Made by a program: the position numbers and the translations under genes | The notes under the pieces: generated by a model | Told to the model about the DNA's origin: nothing | Databases searched by the model: none | The model's input: only the letters and a program-made list of their open reading frames with translations | In this document: positions 11,351-22,055 of the stretch, piece after piece | Numbering within the stretch: the first letter of the stretch is position 1 | Layout of the letters: each line of letters begins with the position of its first letter | Assembly: GCA_963585895.1 (NCBI GenBank) | Contig: OY757921.1 | Location: 84,432,939 to 84,496,938 of the forward strand | Length of the DNA stretch: 64,000 bases | Source of the DNA: Sepioteuthis lessoniana | Taxonomy: Eukaryota > Mollusca > Cephalopoda > Myopsida > Loliginidae | Direction: 5' to 3'

Positions 11351-11669
11351 AAATCAACAATCTTTGTCTTTGAAATTTAGACAACTAAACACTCTAGGTT
11401 TTGAAACCAGAAACAGGTTAGTATTATACTTGAATATTAAGTTTACTTGATGTTGGATATCAGGAATCCTGAAACTGCCCAACTGTCCTGTATTTTTTGC
11501 CAACATTTCAAACGAGTCTTCACCGTCACATAAAAAGCTGCTTCTTTAACAGTCTTTTCAGGAAAATCCAATCCATTTGGAATGAAAATACATGTTTCCT
11601 CCTCTTTCTCTCTGTGTCTGTTGCTAACCTAGTCGCTTTTCAGTTAAATCCTGGCTGGAAGATTAATTA

Positions 11670-11960
11670 TTTAACTTATTGATTTTAGCAGCATGTCAAC
11701 CCGTCCAGGTTTATTTTAAGCCAAGAGGTTAGGAAATCGCATTCCTTAAGCGTGTATCTTTACACTTTTGTGCTGTTGCTTACGAGCTGTATAATATCCA
11801 TTATTCCCATTTAATAAAAGGTCAATTCTGACCTGTTTTAGTCCCATCTATAAATTAAATAGATCAGTTTCAGCTACATAAAAATCTAAATATGAACGTA
11901 CAATCGAGGCGATTCCCCAACCTTAAAGCATAAGAAGAACCTTAGACGGACTGACATGTC
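11670..11960 (+). repeat. R2 repeat
   Basis: It starts GATTTTAGCAGCATGTCAAC and includes GGTTTATTTTAAGCC and GGAAATCGCATTCC. Related heads are at 22247, 33053 and 47108. The head looks like a diverged version of the R1/S3 tail module. Confidence 0.5.
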
Positions 11961-12002
11961 ACTAAAATGAAGTAGATGTATTACAAATATTGCACACAGT
12001 TG

Positions 12003-13328
12003 TATGGTTTCAAGTATTCCTGTCTATAATTCTAATAAATATATGGTTTCAAGTAACTGTTTCAATTAATAATTGTTATTTATTTAAAAAGCTTTATATG
12101 GTTTCAAGTAACTATTTTTAATTAATAGACATTTATATACAAACATTTATATGGTTTCAAGTAACTATTTTTAATTAATAGTCATTTATATACGAACATT
12201 TATATGGTTTCAAGTAACTATTTCTAATTAATAGACATTTATATACAAACATTTATATGGTTTCAAGTAACTATTTTTAATTAATAGTCATTTATATACG
12301 AACATTTATATGGTTTCAAGTAACTATTTCTAATTAATAGACATTTATATACAAACATTTATATGGTTTCAAGTAACTATTTTTAATTAATAGTCATTTA
12401 TATACGAACATTTATATGGTTTCAAGTAACTATTTCTAATTAATAGACATTTATATACAAACATTTATATGGTTTCAAGTAACTATTTTTAATTAATAGT
12501 CATTTATATACGAACATTTATATGGTTTCAAGTAACTATTTCTAATTAATAGACATTTATATACAAACATTTATATGGTTTCAAGTAACTATTTTTAATT
12601 AATTGTCATTTATATACGAACATTTATATGGTTTCAAGTAACTATTTCTAATTAATAGACATTTATATACAAACATTTATATGGTTTCAAGTAACTATTT
12701 TTAATTAATTGTCATTTATATACGAACATTTATATGGTTTCAAGTAACTATTGCTAATTAATAGACATTTATATACAAACATTTATATGGTTTCAAGTAA
12801 CTATTTTTAATTAATTGTCATTTATATACGAACATTTATATGGTTTCAAGTAACTATTTTTAATTAATAGACATTTATATACAAACATTTATATGGTTTC
12901 AAGTAACTATTTTTAATTAATAGACATTTATATACAAACATTTATATGGTTTCAAGTAACTATTTTTAATTAATAGTCATTTATATACGAACATTTATAT
13001 GGTCTCAAGTAACTATTTTAATTAATAGTCATTTATATACAAATATTTATATGGTTTCAAGTAACTATTTTTAATTAATATACATTTATATACGAACATT
13101 TATATGGTTTCAAGTAACTATTTTAATTAATAGTCATTTATATAAGAACATTTATATGGTTTCAAGTAACTATTTTTAATTATTAATAGTCAATTAATTT
13201 AAAAAATTATTTGGTTTCAGGAACTATTTCAAATTAATAGTCATTTATTTACAAACATTATGTGGTTTTTGGTAACATTTTTTTGATTAATTATCATTTA
13301 TTTACAAACATTTATATCGTTTCAAGTC
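12003..13328. repeat. 53-bp minisatellite with two-unit higher-order structure
   Basis: About 24-25 head-to-tail units of 53 bp share the core ATGGTTTCAAGTAACTATT and the end CATTTATATA plus CRAACATTTAT. From about 12151 to 12840 two monomer types alternate. Type A has TTTTTAATTAAT, then GTCAT and ACGAAC. Type B has TTTCTAATTAAT, then GACAT and ACAAAC. The real repeating unit there is therefore 106 bp. Both edges are degenerate. There is no open frame. Confidence 0.95.
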
Positions 13329-13666
13329 ATCATCATCATCATGTCGCGCTGGTAGCACGGACATCCCTGAAACTCTCTCGCCACTCCTCCCCATCGTTCA
13401 TCGCCCCAGGCAGGTCTTCAGGACAACATCCCGTATCCTCACATAGCTGCTGAATGTATGTTCGTGCTGGTCGTCCAGCTTTTGCACGGCCATGTGTGGG
13501 GGTCCATAAGAGTACATCTCTTATGAGTTCGTCCCTGCTTCTCCAGCAGTGTTCTACATGTCTGGTTCGTCTAACTTAAATAGTTTTCGTGATAGGAGGC
13601 AGGTGGCCGTACAGTTGTTGTCTTGTGGGGTGTTGCCGTCAGGACTTGTTCAAGATTGCTCGCAGC
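13328..13666 (-). mobile_element. LINE family L, 3' stub
   Basis: A (CAT)n tract at 13328-13341 is followed by the minus-strand coding tail of family L, including the blocks RTYIQQLCEDTGC, the DLP box and HCWRSRDELIRDVL. It is truncated at about 13666. The copy abuts the 53-bp minisatellite directly. Confidence 0.85.
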
Positions 13667-13669
13667 AAT

Positions 13670-13970
13670 CCCTAATCACTGATTATTGTAACGATCTTAA
13701 TATAAAAAAATCAGTTATATAGGACCAAATTATCAAATCGAATACGAATCATTTTTAAACAGATCTATTCCTGCCATTGATGAGATCCTTACAAGTACAA
13801 CCATTTCGGGTTAAAAGGAACCCAAGGGTAATGGGAATGAAGAAGTACTTCGAACTCTCCAGATCTTCTCATCAGATGTTCTTTAGGGTCGTAAACAAGA
13901 AGCTGGTTTTTGGTGGGGGATAAAGTAAACGTATTCTAAGCCGCGTCGACAGGGTGATTGTTGATTATGA
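13670..13970 (+). repeat. R1-related degenerate repeat
   Basis: A TCGAATACGAATCATTTTTAA motif (also at about 23180) precedes an R1 body-like CCCAAGGGTAATGGGAATGA and CTTCTCATCAGATG. Heavily diverged. Confidence 0.4.
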
Positions 13971-14099
13971 GGCTTCAGAACAAAAGTTGTTGAAGAACTA
14001 GATCATCTGCGCTACAAAATTTCCAGAAGACTTTGGAGCACGTAAAGATAACACATATAACAACATTACCGAAGCGTATAAAGATACAAGAGCTGTCAA

Positions 14100-14665
14100 G
14101 TACACCACATACCAGTCGGCTGGGGCTGTAGAATACGCCGACTGCATCTCTGCAGAGAGGTAAGACACCCCCAACGAGTATCCTGGATTTGATACTAAAC
14201 AATCTGATGGTGAGGCTACAGTAATGCTGGACCTTTCGGTAATGCTGTGTACCTCTTTATTGCCAGGGTCCTATCTATGGGTTAAATAGAACTAAAAAGT
14301 GCACTTATGCTAAACTGAACTGTTTAAAATGGAACTACTATGGCATTTGGGGGGTCCATGTACTCCTATGGACCCCCACATATGGCCGAGCAAAAGCAGG
14401 ACGACCACCTAGAACATACATACAGCAACTATGTGAGGATACGAGATATAGCCCTGAAGATCTGCCTCAGGCGATGAACGATAGGGAAAAGTGGCAAGAG
14501 AGGGTCAGGGATATCCGTGCTAGCGGCACGACATGATGATAACTATGACATTTAAACTGCACTTATATTAAACCGAATTGGTTGAAATTAAACTGTAAAT
14601 ATGTATAAAAATGCATTTGGCATTAAGTAACCTACAGTGGTTGATATGCCACCAAACCAAACCCA
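14100..14665 (-). repeat. R1 repeat interrupted by LINE L
   Basis: The minus-strand R1 runs from the body end (CAGTCGGCTGGGGCTGTAGA at 14112) through CTATCTATGGGTTAAATAGA and the sub-repeat zone to the tail GGTTGATATGCCACCAAACC at 14639-14658. A LINE L stub is inserted at about 14351-14541. Confidence 0.75.
14351..14541 (+). mobile_element. LINE family L, short 3' stub in R1
   Basis: It encodes GRAKAGRPPRTYIQQL, then an EDLPQAMNDREKW-like block, and ends in an (ATG)n tail. The flanks CTATGGCATTT and CTATGACATTT are an 11-bp target duplication with one difference. At its 5' end GGGGTCCAT is followed 7-8 bases later by its own complement ATGGACCCC, a small snapback. Confidence 0.8.
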
Positions 14666-15440
14666 GTCCTTGAGCTTTTGGGAATGCGGAATACCCGTTA
14701 ATTATGATTACAGCGAGATATACTCTGACTAGGAGTTGTACTATCTTTAGGGTTTTATTTAGCGGTGAAATAGAACTATTCATCAATATTAAATTGTATT
14801 ATTATTTTTTTATATAAATACTTGAAACCATCTAATAGTATGCCAAAAAATGTGTTATGACTTATTGAAAAATGTTATCTAAAAACTATTTAATAAAAAG
14901 TTATATAAATAGGATTTGACATTAAATAACAATTCTGACTTGATATGCCAATAAACAAAAAAAAACAAAACATAACCTCAAGTACACCATAATCATATAT
15001 CCCTATTGTGCCAGTAATATTTGAGTTCAGTCTGCTAGAGCTGTAGATTACACCGACTGCATCTCTACAGAAGAGTAAGACCATACCCCTTTGAAAGGGA
15101 GGCTCCAATACTTCTGGAGCTTTATGAAATGTAGAGTATCCCTTCATAGCTATTATTCACTGCTCCACCCTGAGTGGAAGCACTTGTTCGGATCCCATAT
15201 ATGGATCAAATAGAATTAGTGGACTGGGCAAGACAGTAAACTACATCTGATGGTGAGGCTTCAGTCTGCGAGCTTTGGAGAATGTGGAGAACTCTTCATT
15301 GCCATTACTCCCAGTCCCACTTTGATCCAAAGTAGTTGTACCAGATAGGGTCCTATCTATGGATCAAATAGAAGTTTGATCATTTAACAGCGTGCAAATA
15401 AATAACTGATATTAAACTGAATACTTTGAATCATTTAACT
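14666..15440 (-). repeat. R1 repeat copies, inverted, in tandem
   Basis: R1 body motifs appear twice on the minus strand (CACCGACTGCATCTCTACAG at 15050, and TGATGGTGAGGCTTCAGTCT at 15248), together with tail-like TTGATATGCCAATAAAC at 14940. This points to two partial copies. Confidence 0.6.
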
Positions 15441-15728
15441 ATATTTACCAACCCCTCCGCTCGGGCAAGATAGGACACAAGGTCAATTTTTAAGCGGAGT
15501 TTAACAGGTTTGAATTCAGAGTTTTCCTTCTCCTAGACTAGTTGCCTCACCGAGGCTGAAGAACACAGTCTGTCCTACTATTTACCCATAGCTGAAGGAA
15601 GAATAATTGGATTCATACCTTTACCAAGGGTATTAGTGCTATGTGAAATGAAGTCAGCATCGTCCAGGATTTGAACTCCTGTTGCCGTGTCCATTTCCTA
15701 CGACGATAACCATTACACCACGGGCACC
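15441..15728 (-). repeat. S1 SINE, full length with exact target duplication
   Basis: The minus-strand S1 runs from GGTTGGTAAATATA to the head GGTGTAATGGTTATCGTCG with B-box GAGTTCAAATCC. Flanks CTTTGAATCATTTAACT at 15424-15440 and 15728-15744 are identical 17-mers, which proves insertion by target-primed reverse transcription. Confidence 0.92.
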
Positions 15729-15898
15729 TTTGAATCATTTAACTGTGTGTAAACGAACGAGTAATGTAGAACAGAATATCTGGTGATGAATAGCTATGTA
15801 TGAAATCAATTATGTGTTTGCAAATAAATGAGCTCTGGCTTGTTCAAATATATTACCTACAAACTATATGTTTATAGATTCTATATATTTAATATATA

Positions 15899-16242
15899 CG
15901 AGGTGCATACAATAAGTTTCCAGACTTTTTTCGTATGGGCATGTTTATTGATACTCTAGTTTCCTTCGAAGTAATCTCCTCCGGCTCCAATGCACTTGTT
16001 CTACCGTTCCAACAACTTCTGCAAGGCACCATGGAAGCCCTCTTGTGTGAGTGTGTCAATGACCTTCGTCACAGCCTCTTATCTCCTCAATTGTCTCATA
16101 TCGGCAGCCTCTGAGCTTAGGGAATAAGCAAAAGTTACAGGGAGCAACGTCTGTACTATAGGGAGGCTAAGGAACTGTCTTGATACCCATCTTGGTCAAA
16201 TAGTCTGTGACAAGGATGGAGTTGTGGACTGGTGGAAATATC
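15899..16242 (-). pseudogene. Mariner transposase C-terminal relic (M1)
   Basis: The left end begins at a TA (15897-15898) with CGAGGTGCATAC, the family terminal repeat. The minus strand matches the C-terminal half of the mariner copy at 31460-32363 (the DTLTQEGFHGAL-like and LTKMGIKT-like blocks). Reading is broken by indels. The right part is lost: the element stops near the second catalytic Asp region, where a short CTGGTG repeat marks a deletion. Confidence 0.8.
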
Positions 16243-16273
16243 TGTCTTAATTCACTGGAGGTGAATTAAGACA
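16243..16273. repeat. Perfect 13-bp hairpin at mariner breakpoint
   Basis: TGTCTTAATTCAC is followed by a 5-nt loop and its exact complement GTGAATTAAGACA. It sits exactly where the M1 relic ends. Confidence 0.8.
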
Positions 16274-16561
16274 AGCATTATCTATTGGTCCGTCTTGATT
16301 TCAGAATATCCGTCAACGTTTGCAATGAATTCTTTGATATGAAAATATAATTTCTGAGGTTCTTCTATAATAACGCAGTAGAAATGCATTTATATGATAG
16401 GTAGAAGCACGGACGGTGTAGTGGACAACATCATAATAAATGGACACGATGGCCCGAGTTCAAATACTGGAAAACTCCTTCCCCCCCAAAAAAAAATCAA
16501 CAAAAAGTAGGTTTCAGAGAAGGCATGAATCAATCCATCCCTTCTTTATCCAGCTACATAT

Positions 16562-16795
16562 AAATAGTTTAATTTGGTTTGGGTTCTTTGTTTAATGGTA
16601 TATCAACATTCGTGGGTTATTTAAAGGCCAGACTATCCACGTAGAACAATAGTGGCAATATTTTAACTTATAGTTGGTAGGTATATTGGTGTTCATGCCT
16701 TTTCCGAGGGTATTAGTTTGAAAGTGAACGTAATAGCTTGAGAGTGGTGTTTGAACTCGCTTACTACGATGTCAGCAAGTTAGCTGCACAAAATG
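16562..16795 (-). repeat. S3 tRNA-derived SINE
   Basis: The tail module reads AATGGTATATCAACATTCGT and GGGTTATTTAAAGGCC. It is followed by GAAAGTGAACGTAATAGC and a diverged tRNA-like head with TTTGAACTCGCTTACTACGA. Confidence 0.75.
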
Positions 16796-17046
16796 GAGAC
16801 TGAGAGACAAAAATAGACGAAGCCAATTTCCAATTTCCATACATTCAACCTTTATTCATCAACTCATCTTTAGTCAGTCTCTGCATTCCCGATGTAAAGC
16901 GGAGGAGTGAAATAGCTATAATGTCAATGGGTGGTTATGAAAAATACCGAAATAAGGGCGTTTATGGGACAAATAAGGAAGACACTATGAAAATTTTTGT
17001 TTAATTTTTCAACTACCAGAATTTACAGTTTCATGATATATATATA

Positions 17047-17609
17047 TCATCATCATCATCATATCGTGCTGGCAGCACGGATATCCCTGACCCTCTCTCG
17101 CCACTCCTCCCTATCGTTCATCGCCCTAGGTAGGTCTTCAGGACAACAACCTGTATCCTCACATAGCTGCTGAATGTACGTTCGTGCTGGTCGTCCTGCT
17201 TTTGCGCGGCCGTGTGTGGGGATCCATAAGAGTACATCTCTTATGAGTTCATCTCTGCTTCTCCAGCAATGTCCTGCATGTCTGGTTCGCCTAACTTGAA
17301 TAGTTTTCGTGATAGGGGGCACGTGGCCGTACAGTTGGTGTCTTGTGGGGTGTTGCTGCCAGGACTTGTTCAGGATTGCACGCAGCATTCTTGTGTAATT
17401 GCCATCTAGTTTCTTCTCCAGCCGTTTTGTTAGCGTCCATGTAGTGCATCCATATAGCAGTATCGATGTGACCGCTGCCTGGAAGAAACTGCGTTTCATT
17501 TTATCGGTTAGGTCTGATTTCCATATAGTCGATAGCCTATTGATAGCTGTCCATTTCGTTAACCTCGTTTCGATGTCCTTTTCGGTTGATTCGACGCTGC
17601 TTCCTAGGT
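17047..17609 (-). mobile_element. LINE family L, longest continuous stub
   Basis: The minus strand gives about 180 in-frame residues of the LINE C-terminus without a stop. In order they are YLGSSVESTEKDIETRL, FFQAAVTSILLYGCTTW, KKLDGNYTRMLRAILNKSW, HAGHCWRSRDELIRD, GRAKAGRPARTYIQQL and DLPRAMNDREEWRERVRDIR. The 3' tail is (ATG)n. The upstream frame runs into an AT microsatellite and is not element sequence. It belongs to the subfamily ending RAASTI. Confidence 0.88.
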
Positions 17610-17627
17610 AAAAAAAAACAAAAAAAA

Positions 17628-17631
<4 letters not shown>

Positions 17632-17664
<33 letters not shown>
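17632..17664. repeat. (TA)n microsatellite
   Basis: About 16 TA units lie at the 5' truncation point of the LINE L copy. Confidence 0.9.
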
Positions 17665-17667
<3 letters not shown>

Positions 17668-18150
17668 TGTGAATTTAAACGCCAACTGCATCTTAAAGGA
17701 TTTGAACTAGGGTCAACCTGCGATAATTACGGCAACGCCAAACGCACCTAAAACTTTGAATATACGGTTTCTCTTACAGTCTGACGAGTTTTCAACAAAA
17801 TAAATACGATAGGAAAGATATTGCAGTAACGATGGTAACTGGTGATGTCTGAATTTTGGAGAATGTTTTCTTAACTGAAAAGTCAAAAGTTTTTGGAATG
17901 TATCTTAGCCAAAAGATTTGAAAATAACGTAACAGAAACGAAACGGAACGATATTTCCGCTTCAGAAACATTTTCGACTTTCAATTTTTAAATTTTTTTA
18001 CTAAATTTACTCAAGAAAAAAAAAATACCTTTCCTACTCAAAAATGTTTCCTTAAATTATTTCAGTTATAATACAAAGAATAGTGTAACATAAATTACAA
18101 TACTAAGAACATTTTAACAAAGTTTATAATACAAATAAAGTAGCTTTGTT
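17665..18150. other. Unassigned stretch
   Basis: Nothing recognisable is seen between the microsatellite and the next R1. Confidence 0.45.
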
Positions 18151-19022
18151 TGTCTGTTTCGGTTTTATGGCATATCAACCTTTGAAGATTACTTAATGCC
18201 AAATCCATTTTTATACAAATAAACAGTTTTATTTCAAACAATAGCCTATTGATAGCTGTCCATGCTTTCGTTAACCTCGTTTCGATGTCCTTTTCGGTTG
18301 ATTCGACGCTGCTTCCTAGGTAAGTGAATTTGTCTACTAGTTTAAGAGGGGTTCCTTCTAGAGTGGAGATGTCCCCCGTTTGGTTACGGCACATATATTC
18401 CGTTTTGTGTGCATCCCCACACATGGCCGCGCAAAAGCAGGACGACCAGCACGAACATACATTCAGCAGCTATGTGAGGATACAGGATGTTGTACTGAAG
18501 ACCTACCTAGGGTGATGAACGATGGGGAGGAGTGGCGAGAGAGGGTCAGGGATATCCGTGCTACCAGCGCGATATGATGATGATGATGATTTCAAACAAT
18601 TCTGTTTGGCAAAAGTTCACAGTTTAATTGTCAAAAACATTTCTATTTCAAGCTATTCAGTTTTATTTGAAACAATCGAATTTAGTATAAATATAGTTTT
18701 TGTTAAAAACAGTTATATTTCAAACAATTCAGATCAAGGTAAGTACATTTTCAGTGTCAAAAACAGTTCCATTCCAAACAATTCAGTTTAGCATAAGTAC
18801 GCAGTTTAGTTCTATTTGACCCATAGATGGTACATCTCCAGGGCAAAGTGGACCTGGGAGCGATGGCAATGAAGGGGTACTCTACATTCCCCAAATTTTC
18901 AGCAATGCTGGAATCTCACCAGAAAATTGTTTAGTGTCATATCTAGGATACTCGTTGGATGGGGTTTTACTCCTCTGCAGAGAAGCAGTCGGTGTATTTT
19001 ACAGTTCCAGCAAACTGGGTAA
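18150..19022 (+). repeat. R1 repeat split by LINE L
   Basis: The R1 head GGCATATCAACCTTTGAAGA is at 18170. The sub-repeat zone is interrupted at 18243-18588 by LINE L, then resumes with TTTCAAACAATTC. The body runs through CATAGATGGTACATCT and GGTGTATTTTACAGTTCCAG to about 19022. Confidence 0.85.
18243..18588. mobile_element. LINE family L, 5'-inverted (twin-primed) insertion
   Basis: Positions 18243-18416 are LINE sequence on the minus strand (EYMCRNQTGDISTLEGTPLK, then KFTYLGSSVESTEKDIETRL). Positions 18417-18588 are LINE 3' sequence on the plus strand (GRAKAGRPARTYIQQL to RVRDIRATSAI and an (ATG)n tail). Both parts together are flanked by a single 12-bp duplication ATTTCAAACAAT (18231-18242 and 18589-18600). 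That is the signature of 5' inversion by twin priming. The LINE middle is deleted. Confidence 0.9.
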
Positions 19023-19062
19023 AATAAAATAGTAACACCAATTAAAGCATCCTGGACCGTTG

Positions 19063-19064
19063 TT

Positions 19065-19102
<38 letters not shown>

Positions 19103-19106
19103 GTGT
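19063..19106. repeat. (CA)n(TA)n(TG)n compound microsatellite
   Basis: CA, TA and TG runs follow in order, giving a self-complementary tract. Confidence 0.9.
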
Positions 19107-19619
19107 GTGTGGGGGGTGTAATTCTAAGTTCAGGGTGATTGGTGAATTCTTGTTAAAATGTATCTTCTGTACTATAAACTTTTCGCGGGCATGCACATAT
19201 ATATATATATATATATATATACGTGTAATTTATAAATTTATACATTGCAGCATAATCCAATTCATATTCAAATGCATGCATGTACATTATATATATATAC
19301 ACATATATGTTGTTTCAGTGTTGTTTTTCGATTAGATCCTCCCCCTCGAGATTTCTTGTTAAATCTGCTTCAGTGCTCATGCTCAGACAGCGGAAACTTT
19401 CATTTGTTCTCTTGTCTGCAACAAGACAAATTTCGACCTCTGCCTAAAACAAAACAACAAAAAAAAAAAGAAACAACTAACAACGACAAAAAACAAAACC
19501 CTCTCTGACATTTTTAAAGCTAATTCTGAGATTTCAATTTACGCGGATTCACTTATTTATTTACTTATTTCTTCTTGAAAAGATAAAAAAATTCCGATTT
19601 TACTGAATTGCGGCTTACT

Positions 19620-19662
<43 letters not shown>

Positions 19663-20140
19663 AATATATGTCTGAAATGCTTGCCAAGAAAATATGGATA
19701 TTTATAATGTTATGGAAGAAGAAGAAAGGAAAAATATTAACAGTGAAAAGTAATATTTATAGTTGAATACAAAAATGAGACTTGGATTGTTTTGTTGTTT
19801 TTATTCCCTTCGTTCCTTCTTAAGGAAATTAGAAAAATGTTTTCCTAACGTTAGAAAGGAAGAAAAAAACAAAGGACCAGACAGACATCAAGAATGAAAG
19901 AACGAAAAGTAAAGAGATATAAACAAAACATTCTATAGTGAGGGAAAAATTGATACACTAAGATAAGTCGATGAAGGAAATAAATGAAAGAAAGAAAGAA
20001 AAATAATGTTATAAATAAAGAAGACGTAGAATGTAAGAGAAAGAAAATACAGAAAGAAAAATAGAAACAATAAAAAAAGGAAAATGTAATGTAATGAAGA
20101 AAAAAGACGTTGAATGAAAGAGAGAGAGAGAGAGAGACCA
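19107..20140. other. Unassigned stretch with TA microsatellites
   Basis: TA runs lie at 19197-19221 and 19624-19657 and a GA run at 20119-20138. The apparent frames in 19850-20170 are artefacts of A- and AAAG-rich sequence. No gene is supported. Confidence 0.5.
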
Positions 20141-20529
20141 ACGTGGCTTAATGGTAAGTGTTGCAATTTACTCAGCTTTGTTTAGATTTGGCATAGAGAC
20201 CTCAGATTGCGTAAGATACCCGCTGTTGCTTGAGAAAACGCCCATTAAAGTATTGGAGAGGCTTTCTGCTGCTTCACGCCGATGATCAAGCTAATGAAGA
20301 AAAGTATAGCTTAGAGTTTGCGCAAGGCCCCAATAATGGTGCAACCAGTGAGGATCAAGTTCACTATTCAGAAGAAATAGAAACTGACAAAAAAAAAAAA
20401 ACGTGCAAAGCATTACATCTCGATGGGATGCCTATTTGGCATTATGAAGGAAAGATACGAAAGAAAGAAAGAAAAAAATGTGATAAAACAGTTGTCTTCA
20501 GCAGAGAGATTTTTACAGCATATACATAA
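20141..20529 (+). CDS. Unassigned short open frame after a tRNA-like A-box
   Basis: ACGTGGCTTAATGGTAAGTG at 20143-20162 looks like a pol III A-box of a SINE head, but I see no clear B-box after it. A 99-codon frame follows at 20230-20529, with a plausible soluble composition near its start (FLLLHADDQANEEKYSLEF) and a Lys-rich low-complexity end. I recognise no domain. It may be chance reading through a repeat. Confidence 0.15.
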
Positions 20530-20587
20530 ATACTTAAGGCGTTCGTTTGGATTGGTTTGGTTTCTTTGTTTAATGGCATATCAACCC

Positions 20588-20866
20588 TTATGGTGTTCGT
20601 GATTTAAGGATTATCATCGTAGGAAATGGACACAGCGACCCGAGTTCAAATCCTAGACGAGAGTGTTTGCATTTCACATAGTGCTAATAACCTTGGGAAA
20701 AGTATGAATCCCACTATTCTTTCTACCACTGTAGGTAAATAGTACATTAGGTTCTTTAACCTTGACTTGTTAACTGCTCTAGAAGGAAAACTCTGAATTT
20801 AAACCTGTCAAACTCCGCTAAAAAATTGACTTGTTATATCCTCCCAGTGCTGAGGAATTGGTATAT
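20588..20866 (+). repeat. S1 SINE, first of a three-SINE cluster
   Basis: TTATCATCGTAGGAAATGGA and B-box GAGTTCAAATCC are followed by the S1 body and a diverged end. The head lies in an R1-like ATGGCATATCAACC module. Confidence 0.8.
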
Positions 20867-20872
20867 ATATAT

Positions 20873-21114
20873 AAGTCAACTGTTGTGAAGGCCAACCTGA
20901 AGGCACCCTTTTCAATAGCTACTACACTGAGGTGTAAGGGAGAGCACTACTCATTTACCTGAAATCATCCACCTACCTTTGATATTTAATTTATAATGTT
21001 GAATTTTAAGCAAGGAGGTATCAAGTACCATTTTGAGTCATTAGTATGAAACTAATTGGGATTGAACCCCGGTCTCCTGGACCATTATCAAACAATCAAC
21101 CACTATGCCACTAT
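20873..21114 (-). repeat. S2 SINE, second of the cluster
   Basis: The minus-strand S2 has a GTAGTAGCTATTGAAAAGGG body and B-box GGTTCAATCCC, and ends in an A-box-like TAGTGGCATAGTGGTTGA. Confidence 0.85.
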
Positions 21115-21121
21115 ATATATA

Positions 21122-21353
21122 TACTTATTCTGGTCGACACTGTTTGTATTTCACATAGTGCTGATACCTTTGGAAAAGGCATGAATTGAATTATTACCCC
21201 TTCAGCAATGAGTAAATAGAAGGGCAAATTAAGCTCTTTAGTTTTGGTAAGGCATCCAGACTAAGAGAAGGAAAACTGAATTCAAACCTGTTAAACTCCG
21301 CATAAAATAGACTTTGTGTCACATCCTACCCGTGCAAAGAGTTTTGTAAATAC
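21122..21353 (+). repeat. S1 SINE, third of the cluster, headless
   Basis: The S1 body starts at the GTATTTCACATAGTGCTGA region, lacks the tRNA-like head, and ends with a diverged CCTACCCGTGCA segment. A TA tract replaces the head. Confidence 0.75.
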
Positions 21354-21380
21354 ATATACACTAAACAACACACACACACA

Positions 21381-21386
21381 CAGATA

Positions 21387-21442
<56 letters not shown>
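21381..21442. repeat. (TA)n microsatellite
   Basis: About 29 TA units with one interruption. Confidence 0.9.
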
Positions 21443-21648
21443 TAATTATAATTTGTGAACATTTAAATTTAAGATGTTAGCTAAGATTATATATATATGT
21501 ATATATATATGAATAATTATTAGTGAACATTTAAATTTAAAATGTTAGCTAAGATTATATATATATATATATATATGGATATCTATAATTAGTGAAATTT
21601 AAGATGTTAGCTAAGATTATATATATATATATATATATATATATTTGC
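21437..21648. repeat. Tandem triplication of a 55-85 bp unit with TA tails
   Basis: Three copies carry TTAGTGAACATTTAAATTTA-like text and GATGTTAGCTAAGATTATAT, each followed by a TA tract of different length. The third copy has lost a few internal bases. Confidence 0.85.
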
Positions 21649-22055
21649 TAACAAAAATAATTGATATTCAAAAAATCAAAATCTGGTTTGACATCATCAT
21701 TCTATTTCTCACGCACAAATGAAAACGTGCGTGACCTTTCAATTTAGCTCATAATTTCAATTTCAAGCTAAAAGCCATTCCCCCACCCACCCTCTATCAA
21801 ACGCTCCCTCCTTCTACTTCTGTCTATAAACACATAAAAACTTAAGAAGTTCAATACCCAGACTGCCCAAGAGGAAGTGAGATAAGAAATAGCGTCAGGA
21901 AGAGTAACCAACATAAAAATCTTTCCTAACCTGCTTTGACCATCAGAATATGAATGAAATCTTTAAATATTTATTGACTCAAACACAAACACATGGCAAC
22001 TGTTGAAATTACACAACCGAATACAGCTGCAGATATTTAATAATCTTGTAGCGTC

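Noticed and set aside
12003-13328. Regular repeats that could suggest a CRISPR array
   Set aside because: The units are contiguous without unique spacers and the genome is eukaryotic. It is a minisatellite.
19851-20166. Minus-strand Phe/Leu/Ser-rich frames
   Set aside because: They translate purine-rich AAAG repeats on the opposite strand and have low complexity.
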